DNA of 64,000 bases from Mycolicibacterium sp. P1-18. GTDB taxonomy: Bacteria > Actinomycetota > Actinomycetes > Mycobacteriales > Mycobacteriaceae. The position numbers and the translations under genes are program-made. Below the pieces are notes generated by a model. That model made no database searches. It was not told the origin of the DNA and was given only the letters and a program-made list of their open reading frames with translations. Position 1 is the stretch's first letter, and every line of letters begins with the position of its first letter. Location of the stretch: NCBI RefSeq assembly GCF_008329535.1, contig NZ_NPKR01000007.1, positions 1 through 64,000 of the forward strand. Reading direction: 5' to 3'. Shown here piece by piece: positions 51,851 through 61,363 of this stretch.

Positions 51851-52492
51851 GTGGCGAACGCCGATGCGGCCGAACCGATTTCGAGCGCTGACACTGGCAA
51901 CGGCGCTGGTCGGTTGGAGCGGTCTGGTCGCGCCGCGCCGCGCCTGTCGGCCCGGTGGGTGACGCCCCTGCACGCCGCGCTCGGCGCGGCACTCGTCCGG
52001 TGGGCCCACGCCCCGCTCGGTCTGCGACCGCCCACGTCGCAGTCCGGCGTGCGTCTTGGTCTCCGGACCGCCGGCGCGGTGTCCGCGGCGGTGGCGACGG
52101 CCACGGTGATTCCCGCCGTCCGGGAGGGCATGGGTCGACGGAGCATGCCCGCCCCCATCTCGCAGTGGCTGTTGGTGCACATCCCGGTCGGCACGGTCTG
52201 GTCGGAGGAGGCCGCGTTCCGGGCCGCGCTGGGAACCGTTGCGGCACAGTCCTTCGGGCCGAGGTGGGGCCGCATCGTGCAGGCGGTGGCGTTCGGACTC
52301 TCGCACGTCGCCGACGCCCGGGGAACGGGTGAGACGGTTGTCGGGACCGTCGCGGTGACCGGGGTGGCGGGCTGGGTCTTCGGGTGGCTCTACGACCGGT
52401 CCGGCAGTCTCGTCGCACCGATGCTCGCACATCTGGCGGTCAACGAGGCCGGGGCCGTGGCGGCGCTGGCCGTTCAGCGTCTGGGACACTAG
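51851..52492 (+). CDS. CPBP-family intramembrane protease, probable 5' frameshift
   Basis: The downstream part encodes a CPBP (Abi) membrane protease: EEAAFRAAL (E-E-x-x-x-R), FGLSHVAD, and APMLAHLAVNE with the last His and Asn. From ATG 51864 another frame encodes MRPNRFRALTLATALVGWSG, a natural start with a membrane helix, but it stops at 51960. The two frames meet in GCGCCGCGCCGCGCC (about 51930-51943), which fits a five-base duplication shifting the frame. The coordinates given are the open frame present now, with an unconvincing 213-residue product from GTG 51851. It may be a pseudogene, a phase-variable gene or an assembly error. Confidence 0.6.
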   Translation: MANADAAEPISSADTGNGAGRLERSGRAAPRLSARWVTPLHAALGAALVRWAHAPLGLRPPTSQSGVRLGLRTAGAVSAAVATATVIPAVREGMGRRSMPAPISQWLLVHIPVGTVWSEEAAFRAALGTVAAQSFGPRWGRIVQAVAFGLSHVADARGTGETVVGTVAVTGVAGWVFGWLYDRSGSLVAPMLAHLAVNEAGAVAALAVQRLGH

Positions 52493-52495
52493 GGC

Positions 52496-52888
52496 ATGGC
52501 CGCCCGTCGCATCGCGGATCCGACGAAGACCCGCGACGCCGTGTCGGCGGTCGCGGACTGGTTGCGCAACGACGCCGCCGCCGCGCCGGAGCGCGGCCTG
52601 ATCGCCGAGGCGGTGCGCCTCACCGCCAGGACGCTCGCCGCGCAGGCGCCGGGTGCCAGCGTGGAGGTGCGCGTGCCGCCATTCGTTGCGGTGCAGTGCA
52701 TCTCGGGTCTGGCGCACACTCGCGGCAACCCGCCCAACGTGGTCGAGACGGATCCCCGCACCTGGCTCCGGTTGGCCACCGGACTGCTGACGATGTCCGA
52801 CGCCCTCGCCACCGGGACGGTGCAGTCGTCGGGCTCGCGTGCCGGCGAGATCGCCGACTGGCTACCCGTCGTGCCCCTGGTGCCCTAA
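52496..52888 (+). CDS. Sterol carrier family protein (Rv0807-like)
   Basis: This 130-residue soluble protein resembles the bacterial sterol-carrier (SCP-2-like) family: helical N-terminus (TKTRDAVSAVADWLRND), VEVRVPPFVAVQCISG and a C-terminal DPRTWLRLATGLLTMSDAL helix followed by GEIADWLPVVPL. It may bind a hydrophobic ligand, but the ligand is unknown. ATG 52496 is four bases after the CPBP gene stop, so an operon is likely. Its end overlaps the convergent DoxX-like gene by four bases. Confidence 0.75.
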   Translation: MAARRIADPTKTRDAVSAVADWLRNDAAAAPERGLIAEAVRLTARTLAAQAPGASVEVRVPPFVAVQCISGLAHTRGNPPNVVETDPRTWLRLATGLLTMSDALATGTVQSSGSRAGEIADWLPVVPLVP

Positions 52889-54168
52889 CCGAAGAACGGT
52901 GCCTCCTGCACCCAGTGGAATCCGCGGTTGCGCAGCGTGAAGTCCTCCAGCGGCTGACGCTCCAGTGCGACCGTCACGGGTCGGTCGCGCCACCGTCCGG
53001 TGAGGCGCAGTCGATCGCCCGTGCGGTCGACGGTGAAGGATCCGCGGTCGACCGGCAACGTCAGGGTGTCGGCCGTCGCGTCCGCGGGGACGTCGACCAG
53101 GTCACCGTCCATCAACTGGTAGGTGACCACCCCCGACTGGTCGAATACCAGCCGCTGCCAACGAAGGTCGTCGGTGAGCAGGGGAGGGCGCGGCGTACCG
53201 TCGACCGAGAACTCGGTGACCCGCCAGATGCCGTACAGCTCCGGCTTGGCTCGCCCGTCACCGAATTCGCGCCAGCCCTGCAGGCTGAGCACCAGGCACC
53301 CGACCAACACCCAGACACCCAGCACCACCTGGGCCACCGCGGCCAGACGGTTGCGTCGGGGCGCGTCGAAGAGCGCCGGCCGAACCTCGGGACCGACGCC
53401 GCGGCCCAGCACCAGCGCGTCGACCAGCCGTCGTGCCCTGGGCGCCAACAGGACTGCACTGACCACCAGCAGGTGGAACGACAGGATCTTCACCGGCACG
53501 CCGTAGGTCATGTTCAGCAGGAAGATCTGTCCGGTGGCCGCCAGGCTCACCAGCGCGCCCAGTGTCGCCGTCCTGGGCACGAACAACAGCACCCCGGCAA
53601 GCACCTCGACCGCTCCGAGAGCGATCTCGTAGGGATGGGAGGTGCCGACCTGCAGCCACAGCACCGCCATCGGGCTGAGGTTCCCGAACGGCTCGAGCAG
53701 CGCCGTCAAAGGTGGTGACGGCATCTGGGTCGGGATCACCTTCGCGAAGCCGTAGAACAGCATCTGCCCACCGAGGCACAGACGCAGGAACACCGTGAAC
53801 CACGCCGCCAGGCGTGGATATCCCTTGCGCCGCCGGTCCAGGACCGACCAGACCACGGTGCCGAGCACCGACACGGTCAGCAGGAGGGCGACGTACACCC
53901 AGATGGCGGCCTGGTCGCCGCTGCCGGAGCCCGGTGTCAGGGCCGCGTCGACGCCGAGCGCCGTGCGGCCGAACCACCGGGTGAGCGGTTCCAGGGCGAC
54001 CATCTGCCAGATGACGGCGCCGTCGGGCAGCAGGGCGGCCAGCACCCCGGCATAGGCGAACGTGATCTGCGCGAAGGTGAGGCAGAACATGCCGAGGTAG
54101 ACGACGCAGAAGCGGAACGCGACCCGCGTGGTCGGGGCCCAGGTGGGCGATTCGTCATCGGGTAGCAC
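52885..54168 (-). CDS. DoxX-like multi-spanning membrane protein
   Basis: This 427-residue membrane protein has helices in the first 300 residues: VAFRFCVVYLGMFCLTF, IWVYVALLLTVSVLGTVVW, then RLCLGGQMLFYGFAKVIPTQ, the DoxX/SURF4-type motif, and further helices. The C-terminal 130 residues form a soluble beta-rich domain (GIWRVTEFSVDG to LTGRWRDRPVTVALER) unlike most DoxX proteins, possibly outside the membrane. GTG 54168 is chosen since GGAGG is ten bases upstream; GTG 54177 is too close. Function unknown. Confidence 0.75.
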   Translation of the reverse strand: MLPDDESPTWAPTTRVAFRFCVVYLGMFCLTFAQITFAYAGVLAALLPDGAVIWQMVALEPLTRWFGRTALGVDAALTPGSGSGDQAAIWVYVALLLTVSVLGTVVWSVLDRRRKGYPRLAAWFTVFLRLCLGGQMLFYGFAKVIPTQMPSPPLTALLEPFGNLSPMAVLWLQVGTSHPYEIALGAVEVLAGVLLFVPRTATLGALVSLAATGQIFLLNMTYGVPVKILSFHLLVVSAVLLAPRARRLVDALVLGRGVGPEVRPALFDAPRRNRLAAVAQVVLGVWVLVGCLVLSLQGWREFGDGRAKPELYGIWRVTEFSVDGTPRPPLLTDDLRWQRLVFDQSGVVTYQLMDGDLVDVPADATADTLTLPVDRGSFTVDRTGDRLRLTGRWRDRPVTVALERQPLEDFTLRNRGFHWVQEAPFFG

Positions 54169-54177
54169 TCGCGTCAC

Positions 54178-54311
54178 ACCTCCGTCGAGAAATGCGCGGG
54201 CAGTCCTCGTTGTTGAAGAGTTCGCACCGACCGCGCTTCGATTCCACCTTCGACAGCAGTTGACCGTAGACTGAAGCCCGTCACCCACAGCCCCCAGGGA
54301 GCACACTGATC
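54178..54311. promoter_or_regulatory. Divergent promoter region upstream of purF
   Basis: This gap separates the DoxX-like gene from purF. TAGACT at 54267-54272 (GACCGTAGACTGAAG) is a good mycobacterial -10 on the plus strand; no convincing -35 lies 17-18 bp upstream. GGGAG lies about ten bases before the purF GTG. I see no PurR-box-like palindrome or riboswitch. Confidence 0.4.
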
Positions 54312-55856
54312 GTGACCGCCGAGCAGATCGACCCGATCGACCAGACGGACGACGAGCCCAAGGAAGAATGCGGCGTCTTCGGCGTCTGGGCACCAGGCGA
54401 AGACGTGGCGAAACTCTCGTATTACGGCCTGTATGCGCTGCAGCACAGAGGGCAGGAGGCGGCGGGCATCGCCGTCGCCGACGGTTCGCAGGTCCTCGTA
54501 TTCAAGGATCTGGGCCTCGTCAGCCAGGTGTTCGACGAGCAGACACTGGCCGCCATGGAGGGCCACGTCGCCATCGGACACTGCCGCTACTCGACCACCG
54601 GGTCGACCACGTGGGAGAACGCCCAGCCGGTCTTCCGGAACACGGCGGCGGGCACCGGCGTGGCGCTGGGCCACAACGGAAACCTGGTCAACACCACCGA
54701 ACTCGCCGCCCGCGCCCGCGAAGCAGGCCTCACCGACATGCGCGGCGCGACCGCGGCGACGACGGACTCCGACATCCTCGGTGCGCTGTTGGCGCACGGC
54801 GCCGCGGACGCGACGCTCGAGCAGGCCGCTCTGGAACTGCTGCCGACCGTTCGCGGCGCGTTCTGCCTGACCTTCATGGACGAGAACACGCTGTACGCCG
54901 CCCGCGACCCGCACGGCGTGCGCCCGCTGTCGCTGGGCCGGCTGGACCGAGGCTGGGTGGTGGCCTCCGAGACCGCCGCACTCGACATCGTCGGCGCCGC
55001 CTTCGTGCGGGACATCGAGCCCGGCGAACTGCTGGCCATCGACGCCGACGGCGTCCGCTCCACCCGCTTCGCCAACCCGACGCCCAAGGGCTGCGTGTTC
55101 GAGTACGTCTACCTGGCCCGGCCCGACAGCGTCATCGGCGGTCGTTCGGTGCACGCCACCCGCGTCGACATCGGCAGGCGGCTGGCCCGGGAATCACCCG
55201 TCGACGGGGACCTCGTGATCGGCGTCCCGGAATCCGGCACCCCCGCGGCCGTCGGCTATGCGCAGGAGTCCGGCATTCCCTTCGGCCAGGGCTTGATGAA
55301 GAACGCCTACGTCGGCCGCACGTTCATCCAGCCGTCGCAGACCATCCGCCAACTCGGCATCCGGCTCAAGCTCAACCCGCTCAAGGAAGTCATCCGCGGC
55401 AAGCGGCTGATCGTCGTGGACGACTCGATCGTGCGCGGCAACACCCAGCGGGCGCTCATCAGAATGCTCCGCGAGGCCGGTGCACTCGAGGTACACGTCC
55501 GCATCGCCTCACCGCCGGTGAAGTGGCCCTGCTTCTACGGCATCGACTTCGCCACGCCGGCGGAACTGATCGCCAACGCGTCCAACGCGGGGGCGAACGA
55601 GTCCGAGATGCTCGACGCGGTGCGCCGGGCGATCGGCGCCGACAGCCTCAGCTACATCTCGCACCAGGGCATGATCGCGGCCACCGAACAGCCGGCCTCC
55701 CGGTTGTGCTCGGCGTGCTTCGACGGGGAGTACCCGATCGAACTGCCCAGCGAGTCCGCATTGGGCAAGAACGTCATCGAGCACATGCTGGCCAACGCGG
55801 CCCGTACCGGGGTGCAGTCCGAGAACGACAACGCCTCGGCGCTGCGACGCCCCTGA
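54312..55856 (+). CDS. purF: Amidophosphoribosyltransferase PurF
   Basis: This 514-residue PurF catalyses the first committed step of purine synthesis, PRPP plus glutamine to phosphoribosylamine. A short propeptide of 19 residues precedes the N-terminal nucleophile Cys20 (EECGVFGVW). The glutaminase part has YALQHRGQEAAGIA and IGHCRYSTTG; the PRTase domain has LIVVDDSIVRGNT. The C-terminal cysteines (CFYGID, RLCSACFDGEYP) together with Cys in PTPKGCVFEY are those that hold an Fe-S cluster in Bacillus-type PurF. GTG start. purM lies about 1.6 kb downstream behind two minus-strand genes. Confidence 0.97.
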   Translation: MTAEQIDPIDQTDDEPKEECGVFGVWAPGEDVAKLSYYGLYALQHRGQEAAGIAVADGSQVLVFKDLGLVSQVFDEQTLAAMEGHVAIGHCRYSTTGSTTWENAQPVFRNTAAGTGVALGHNGNLVNTTELAARAREAGLTDMRGATAATTDSDILGALLAHGAADATLEQAALELLPTVRGAFCLTFMDENTLYAARDPHGVRPLSLGRLDRGWVVASETAALDIVGAAFVRDIEPGELLAIDADGVRSTRFANPTPKGCVFEYVYLARPDSVIGGRSVHATRVDIGRRLARESPVDGDLVIGVPESGTPAAVGYAQESGIPFGQGLMKNAYVGRTFIQPSQTIRQLGIRLKLNPLKEVIRGKRLIVVDDSIVRGNTQRALIRMLREAGALEVHVRIASPPVKWPCFYGIDFATPAELIANASNAGANESEMLDAVRRAIGADSLSYISHQGMIAATEQPASRLCSACFDGEYPIELPSESALGKNVIEHMLANAARTGVQSENDNASALRRP

Positions 55857-55874
55857 CGCCCCGCGGGCCCGAAA

Positions 55875-56852
55875 CTACTGCGGCGCAGTCGAACTGAAGC
55901 GGATCAGGTGGCGACGGCCGTTGCCGGTGGTGCCGTCCTGTTCGAGTGCGCGCCGCACCGAGTCCCGGTAGTTGGTCAGGCCGCCGGGCGGTGGCGGAAT
56001 CACCGCGTCGATGTCGTGCTCCGACATGACCGCGTCGTGTTCCAGCGACTCCACCAGCGGTCGGGCCAGTCCGGACGGAATGGGCGTCACCAGCCCCACC
56101 CACCAACTGGCGATGCTCGGCGTCAGCAGCGGCAGCGCCACGATGAACCGCCTGCGCAGCCCCGCCTCCTCGGCGTAGATCTGCATGGCGTCGGCGTACT
56201 CCAAGACGTCCGGGCACCCGACGTCGAAGGTGCGCGACTTCGGGATGTCCGCGTCGGCGGCCTCGGCGAGGTAGTACAGCACGTCGTCGATCCCGATCGG
56301 CTGAATTTTGTTGCGCACCCACTTCGGGGTGGTCATCACCGGCAATCGGTCGGTGAGGTGGCGGACCATCTCGAAGGACGCCGACCCGGAGCCGATGACG
56401 ATGCCGGCCTGCAGGACCACGGCCTCGACCGACGACGCCATCAGGACTTCGCCGACCTTGTTTCGCGACTTCAGGTGGCGGGACAGTTCGCCCTTGGGGT
56501 GCAGGCCGGAGAGATAGACGATGCGGCGCACGCCGGCCTTCTCGGCGGCGGCGACCACGTTGTGCGCGGACTTCTCCTCCTCGCTGACGAAGTCACGCGA
56601 GGTGCCCATCGAGTGCACGAGGTAGTAGACGACGTCGACGCCGTCGAACGCGGCCGTCAGCGAGTCCCGGTCGCTCAGATCGCCGCGTACCACCTCGACC
56701 TCGTCACGCCACGGCGCGTCACGCAGCTTGTCGGGGTTGCGGGCCATCGCGCGGACGTCCTCGCCCCGCTCCACGAGCAGCGCGGTCAGGTGCCCACCGA
56801 CGTACCCGGTCGCCCCCGTCACCAATGAGCGGCGCGTCTCAACGTCCGACAT
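55875..56852 (-). CDS. NAD(P)-binding SDR-like protein
   Basis: This 325-residue protein has an atypical short-chain-dehydrogenase/NmrA-like Rossmann fold at the N-terminus: SLVTGATGYVGGHLTALLVERG (TGxxGxxG motif, in two pieces), ARNPDKL, VRGDLSDRDSL and VYYLVHSMG. The catalytic tyrosine motif is replaced by VYLSGLHP and a later SRNKVGEVL, typical of the extended atypical class. The substrate is unknown. It starts at ATG 56852 and is convergent with purF. Confidence 0.85.
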   Translation of the reverse strand: MSDVETRRSLVTGATGYVGGHLTALLVERGEDVRAMARNPDKLRDAPWRDEVEVVRGDLSDRDSLTAAFDGVDVVYYLVHSMGTSRDFVSEEEKSAHNVVAAAEKAGVRRIVYLSGLHPKGELSRHLKSRNKVGEVLMASSVEAVVLQAGIVIGSGSASFEMVRHLTDRLPVMTTPKWVRNKIQPIGIDDVLYYLAEAADADIPKSRTFDVGCPDVLEYADAMQIYAEEAGLRRRFIVALPLLTPSIASWWVGLVTPIPSGLARPLVESLEHDAVMSEHDIDAVIPPPPGGLTNYRDSVRRALEQDGTTGNGRRHLIRFSSTAPQ

Positions 56853-56924
56853 CTAATCTCCGTCCGTCGTCATCACTACCGAGGTATTCGGAGCAGACAC
56901 CGATACAGATGTCCGCCGGACGAC

Positions 56925-57356
56925 CTATTCAAACGGGCAGCCCGGGTTGGGTGCGTCGACCGCGAGCGGCGCCCCCGCGTCGTCGATGTAGAGAACCCAC
57001 ATCACGACGGGCTCGGGGCCGAGGTTGCGGCCGACGTGGACGTGGTCCGGGCCGCTGCCCTCGGTGATGGGCGCCCCGGCCGAGTAGATGCCGTCGACCG
57101 AACAGTCGGCGAAGTCGTGCGTCAACGTGCCCGACCGGATGACACCGAAGATCCGGCCGGGATGCCAATGCCACCCCGTGCTGCCGCCGGGCGCGATGGT
57201 GATCTCCTTGGTGATGTAGTCGTGGCCGTTCACGGTGGCCTGCGACAGGATCCTGGCGTCGACTCCGGTGCTCGGGGTCGCCGACGCGGTTGCGGCCGAA
57301 CCGAGCGACGCCAAGGTCAGCGCGGAGACGGCGGCCCAACCACGCACGGTGCTCAT
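56925..57356 (-). CDS. Secreted cupin-fold protein
   Basis: This 143-residue protein has a cleavable signal peptide (residues 1-27, ending ATASA). The mature part is a single cupin: GGSTGWHWHPGRIFGVI (motif 1 with HxH), then DHVHVGRNLGPEPVVMWVLYI (motif 2, shown in part). Metal ligands appear to be His in WHWH and HVH. It should act outside the cytoplasmic membrane; its enzyme activity is not known. It lies between the SDR-like gene and purM, transcribed divergently from purM. Confidence 0.85.
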   Translation of the reverse strand: MSTVRGWAAVSALTLASLGSAATASATPSTGVDARILSQATVNGHDYITKEITIAPGGSTGWHWHPGRIFGVIRSGTLTHDFADCSVDGIYSAGAPITEGSGPDHVHVGRNLGPEPVVMWVLYIDDAGAPLAVDAPNPGCPFE

Positions 57357-57424
57357 GGGGGCAGCGTGTCACACCAGCGACGGAATGTGCGCCGCGATCG
57401 ATGAGACCGGTACCCTCATACCCG

Positions 57425-58504
<1,080 letters not shown>

Positions 58505-58540
58505 GCGCCGCGACCTCTGCCCGAGTTCGGGGGAGACCGC

Positions 58541-58729
58541 TCAGCGGCGCCAGTCGTCGTCGTCGACCCAGCGGTCGTCCACTGGCCCGTCGCTGCTCAG
58601 GATGTCCGGCTCGGGGGAACCGGAACCGCCCAGTTCCTGCTGTAACCGTTGAAAATCGGTTTGTGGCGAGCTGTACTTAAGGTCACGAGCAACCTTGGTC
58701 TGCTTCGCCTTCGCCCGGCCGCGGCCCAT
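58541..58729 (-). CDS. DUF3073 small basic/acidic protein (Rv0810c-like)
   Basis: This 62-residue conserved actinobacterial protein starts MGRGRAKAKQTKVARDLKYS and ends in an acidic tail (VDDRWVDDDDWRR). It fits DUF3073, a family without assigned function. The start at ATG 58729 yields the invariant MGRGRAKAKQ and has GGGGGTCCC before it. The region upstream (58730-58876) is relatively AT-rich (GTTTTATCGT, GATACTTTACC) and should hold its promoter. Confidence 0.88.
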   Translation of the reverse strand: MGRGRAKAKQTKVARDLKYSSPQTDFQRLQQELGGSGSPEPDILSSDGPVDDRWVDDDDWRR

Positions 58730-58876
58730 AGGGGACCCCCTCGCGCAATAACGGAGCGGCCCGATTAGCAGGCGGCTCCGATCTGAATGTGTTTTATCGT
58801 CCTGCCGATACTTTACCGTGCCCGGCGGTCTCATGCTGGCAGGGTCATCCCCACGGCGAGCGCGGCGACCTCGAAT

Positions 58877-59956
58877 TCAACGCTGACCGCTCCGCAGACG
58901 TTCCACGGCGAGCCGTCCGGCGCCCACCGCGGCGGCCTCGGGCAGCGAATCCGGGTCGATCAAGGCGCTCACCTCGGTCTCGCCGCCGGTGCTCAGCTGG
59001 GTGTTCGCGGGGACGCCGCGCTTGAGCAGAGCAATCGCAATCGGACCGTGGTCGACGTGGTCGACCACCGTGCCGAGGCGACCTATTGCCCGCCCACCAG
59101 CGAGAACGGGATCCCCGGGCGTCGGCCGGTCGGCCGACCCGTCCAGCTGCAGCAGCACCAGCATCCTTGGCGGCTTGCCCAAGTTGTGCACGCGCGCGAC
59201 GGTTTCCTGGCCGCGGTAGCAGCCCTTGTCCAGGTGGACGGCACCCTCGCCGGGGCCGCCGATCCAGCCGACCTCGTGCGGAATGGTCCGCTCGTCGGTG
59301 TCGACGCCGAGGCGGGGCCGGACCGCCGCCACCCGTTGCGCCTCGTAGGCCCATACGCCGGCGGGCTCGACGCCGGCCGCGAGCAACCGGTCGCGCCACG
59401 CGGGCACCGCGTCCCTGGGCACCACGAGGTCGACCTCGCCGGGGCGCAGCGTGCGGACGAAACCGCCCTCTGCCAGGGGTGATGCCGACGCGACGGCAGG
59501 AAGCTCCGCGATGCCGACGGCAGCCAGGACCGCGGGATCGCCGATTCGCGGACCCAGCAGCGACAGCACCGCGAGGTCGGCGGGCTCGGCCACGACGTCG
59601 GCCCAGAAGATCATCTTGCGCAGGTAGGCCAGCAACGGCTCGCCGCGCCACGGCTCGGTGTCGACGACGGTGACGCCGTCGAGTTGGGTCTGCAGCCAGT
59701 GATCTTCGACACGGCCCTGCGCGTCGAGGCTCAGATTCTCGACGACGGCGCCGTCGGGGAGGTCGGCGACGTGCTGAGTGGAGATGGTGTGCAGCCACTT
59801 GCGGCGCTCGGGGCCGGTGAGCGCGATGGTCGCGCGGTGTGACCGGTCCACCACCACGACGCCGTTCTGGGCGGCACGCTGCTCACCGAACGGGTCGCCG
59901 TAGTGCCACGTGGCGCCGGCGTCGGGTCCAGATTCTGGGGCGGGTACGGCAGACAT
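58877..59956 (-). CDS. YgfZ/GcvT-like folate-binding protein
   Basis: This 359-residue protein belongs to the YgfZ/GcvT-like family that supports Fe-S enzyme maturation. The C-terminal signature KGCYRGQETVARVHNLGKPP contains the invariant K-G-C-Y-x-G-Q-E, and the N-terminal half has DRSHRATIALTGPERRKWLH. The Cys in KGCYRGQ is essential in Escherichia coli YgfZ. It starts at ATG 59956 (SAVPAPESG). It is divergent from the aminotransferase gene, 43 bases apart. Confidence 0.9.
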   Translation of the reverse strand: MSAVPAPESGPDAGATWHYGDPFGEQRAAQNGVVVVDRSHRATIALTGPERRKWLHTISTQHVADLPDGAVVENLSLDAQGRVEDHWLQTQLDGVTVVDTEPWRGEPLLAYLRKMIFWADVVAEPADLAVLSLLGPRIGDPAVLAAVGIAELPAVASASPLAEGGFVRTLRPGEVDLVVPRDAVPAWRDRLLAAGVEPAGVWAYEAQRVAAVRPRLGVDTDERTIPHEVGWIGGPGEGAVHLDKGCYRGQETVARVHNLGKPPRMLVLLQLDGSADRPTPGDPVLAGGRAIGRLGTVVDHVDHGPIAIALLKRGVPANTQLSTGGETEVSALIDPDSLPEAAAVGAGRLAVERLRSGQR

Positions 59957-59999
59957 CCTTCCAGCGTACGGCCGTCGACCGGCGCTATCGTCTGGTGCC

Positions 60000-60872
60000 A
60001 TGACGTCCCACGGCGAGATCGTCGTCACCCTCGCCGGCGAGGTCGTCCCGGCGGAGGTTCCGATCGGCCACGTCGACGATCCGATGGTCTCCCGTGGCGA
60101 CGGCGTCTTCGAGACCCTGCTGGTCCGCGACGGTCGCGCGTGCCTCGTCGGGCCGCACCTCGAACGGTTGGTGCGCTCCGCGGCGACCGTCGGCCTGCCC
60201 CGCCCGGACCCGGCCGGCTGGCGCTCGGCGATCGCCACGGCCGCCGGGGCGTGGACCGACACCGGCGACGCGGTCTGCCGGCTGGTGTGGGGCCGAGGCC
60301 GCGACGGCGGACCGGTCGGCTTCGTCACGGTGTCGGGGCTGCCCGACCGGGTCCGGTCCGCACGCCGGGACGGGGTGGCGGCGATGACGTTGGACCGCGG
60401 GGTGTCCGTGGGCGATCCTCGGATCGCCGGCTCCGACGCCGACCCGTGGTCGACTGCCGGGGTCAAGTCGTTGTCCTACGCCGTCAACGCCGCCGCGCTG
60501 CGCCACGCCCAGCGCCTCGGCGTGGGTGACGTGGTGCTGGTGAGCTCCGACGGATTCGTCCTCGAGGGGCCGCGGTCCAACGTCGTGGTCGCCACGGGGG
60601 ACGGCGGGTTGGCGACACCGCCGGCGTCGCTGCCGATCCTCGCGGGCACCACCGTCGCAGCGGTGTTCGACGTCGCCCGCCGACGGGGTCGAACTTGTGC
60701 GGAGCGTCCGCTACGGGTGGGGGATCTGCTTGCCGCCGACGGGGTTTGGCTGCTCTCCAGCATCACGCTGGCGGCCCGGGTGCACACCTTGGACGGTCAT
60801 CCGCTGCCCCTTCGCGCCGGGGCCTTCGACGTGGCGGCGGCCGTCGACGAAGCCCTCAGCGAACACGATTGA
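60000..60872 (+). CDS. Class IV aminotransferase (aminodeoxychorismate lyase-like)
   Basis: This 290-residue fold type IV PLP enzyme (PabC/Ilve/DAAT-like) has VSRGDGVFETLLVRDG at the N-terminus, VKSLSYAVNAAAL with the PLP lysine, and DGFVLEGPRSNVVVA, then TTVAAVFDVARR. The gene corresponds to Rv0812. Aminodeoxychorismate lyase (folate pathway) is plausible given the folate-related neighbour, but branched-chain or D-amino acid activity cannot be ruled out. ATG 60000 gives the expected start; it is followed by a structured intergenic region. Confidence 0.87.
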   Translation: MTSHGEIVVTLAGEVVPAEVPIGHVDDPMVSRGDGVFETLLVRDGRACLVGPHLERLVRSAATVGLPRPDPAGWRSAIATAAGAWTDTGDAVCRLVWGRGRDGGPVGFVTVSGLPDRVRSARRDGVAAMTLDRGVSVGDPRIAGSDADPWSTAGVKSLSYAVNAAALRHAQRLGVGDVVLVSSDGFVLEGPRSNVVVATGDGGLATPPASLPILAGTTVAAVFDVARRRGRTCAERPLRVGDLLAADGVWLLSSITLAARVHTLDGHPLPLRAGAFDVAAAVDEALSEHD

Positions 60873-60951
60873 AAGTCGATCGAAAACCGGTTGTCGGCAT
60901 GGGGTTTCGGGAGTACCTTCGTTTTTACACAGGAAGGAGGTGGTCCAGAAA

Positions 60952-60990
60952 TTGATTGACTCATGGACAAGTGAGGTGGCTGCCCGCTAG
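60952..60990 (+). CDS. Possible 12-residue ORF (MIDSWTSEVAAR) after the aminotransferase
   Basis: Behind a very strong ribosome site (GGAAGGAGG, 60932-60940) a short frame runs from TTG 60952 to TAG 60990, encoding MIDSWTSEVAAR; a GTG at 60940 in the same frame overlaps the ribosome site. The exceptional Shine-Dalgarno sequence is hard to explain without translation. The stop is immediately followed by two hairpins. Leader peptide or tiny protein are options; it is too short to judge by coding bias. Confidence 0.35.
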   Translation: MIDSWTSEVAAR

Positions 60991-60995
60991 CAGCA

Positions 60996-61042
60996 CCGGG
61001 TGTTTACCAGCGTGCGCTGGCGAATTCCCAGCAGTCACCCGG
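60996..61042 (+). ncRNA. Structured RNA candidate with nested hairpin
   Basis: CCGGGTG (60996-61002) pairs with CACCCGG (61036-61042), enclosing a second perfect hairpin CCAGCG-TG-CGCTGG (61007-61020). The outer stem shares two bases with the following terminator-like stem (61041-61091), so the two could be mutually exclusive, as in attenuators. I recognise no known Rfam family by eye. Confidence 0.4.
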
Positions 61043-61091
61043 CCCCCGAGCCCCTCGGTCCGTCCAACCAGGATCCAACGGCTCGGGGGCC
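61041..61091. terminator. Bidirectional 12-bp stem terminator
   Basis: GGCCCCCGAGCC at 61041-61052 and GGCTCGGGGGCC at 61080-61091 form a perfect 12-bp inverted repeat with a 27-base loop. It lies between the plus-strand aminotransferase/short ORF and the convergent lipoprotein gene ending at 61106, so it can terminate both. No U-tract follows. Confidence 0.65.
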
Positions 61092-61105
61092 GCTCCATGT
61101 CCGGA

Positions 61106-61363
61106 CTAGTTATTCGTTGGTCCCGGACCGAGCGGCGAACACTCCTGCATTGCCTTGCGCCAAGCGGCCTCGTCGACTCCGGGCGGCGGCCCCGCCGCCG
61201 GGCCGGCCGCCGCGGGCACGCCATGCTTCGACAGGCATTCGGCGAGCGTTCCGTGGGTGCTCGACGTCGTCGGCGCCGGGTCACTCGGGGCGGGTGAATT
61301 CGTGGCGCACGACGCCACCAGGGCCGTCGCACCGAAGGCCACGGCCAGGGTGCGCAGACGCAC
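61106..61363 (-). CDS. Small putative lipoprotein
   Basis: This 85-residue protein has a lipoprotein signal: MRLRTLAVAFGATALVASC with lipobox LVASC (Cys19). The mature part is a Pro/Thr/Ser-rich linker and a small domain (LAECLSKHGVPAA then WRKAMQECSPLGPGP) with two cysteines that could form a disulfide. GTG 61363 uses the last base of the nitrobindin gene stop (TAGTG), indicating coupling. Function unknown; the C-terminal segment resembles small exported mycobacterial domains with AxxxCLxxHGV patterns. Confidence 0.75.
   Translation of the reverse strand: MRLRTLAVAFGATALVASCATNSPAPSDPAPTTSSTHGTLAECLSKHGVPAAAGPAAGPPPGVDEAAWRKAMQECSPLGPGPTNN

Noticed and set aside
54178..54311. Purine riboswitch upstream of purF
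   Set aside because: No conserved purine-riboswitch core or three-way junction was recognised, and such elements are not typical of mycobacterial purF.
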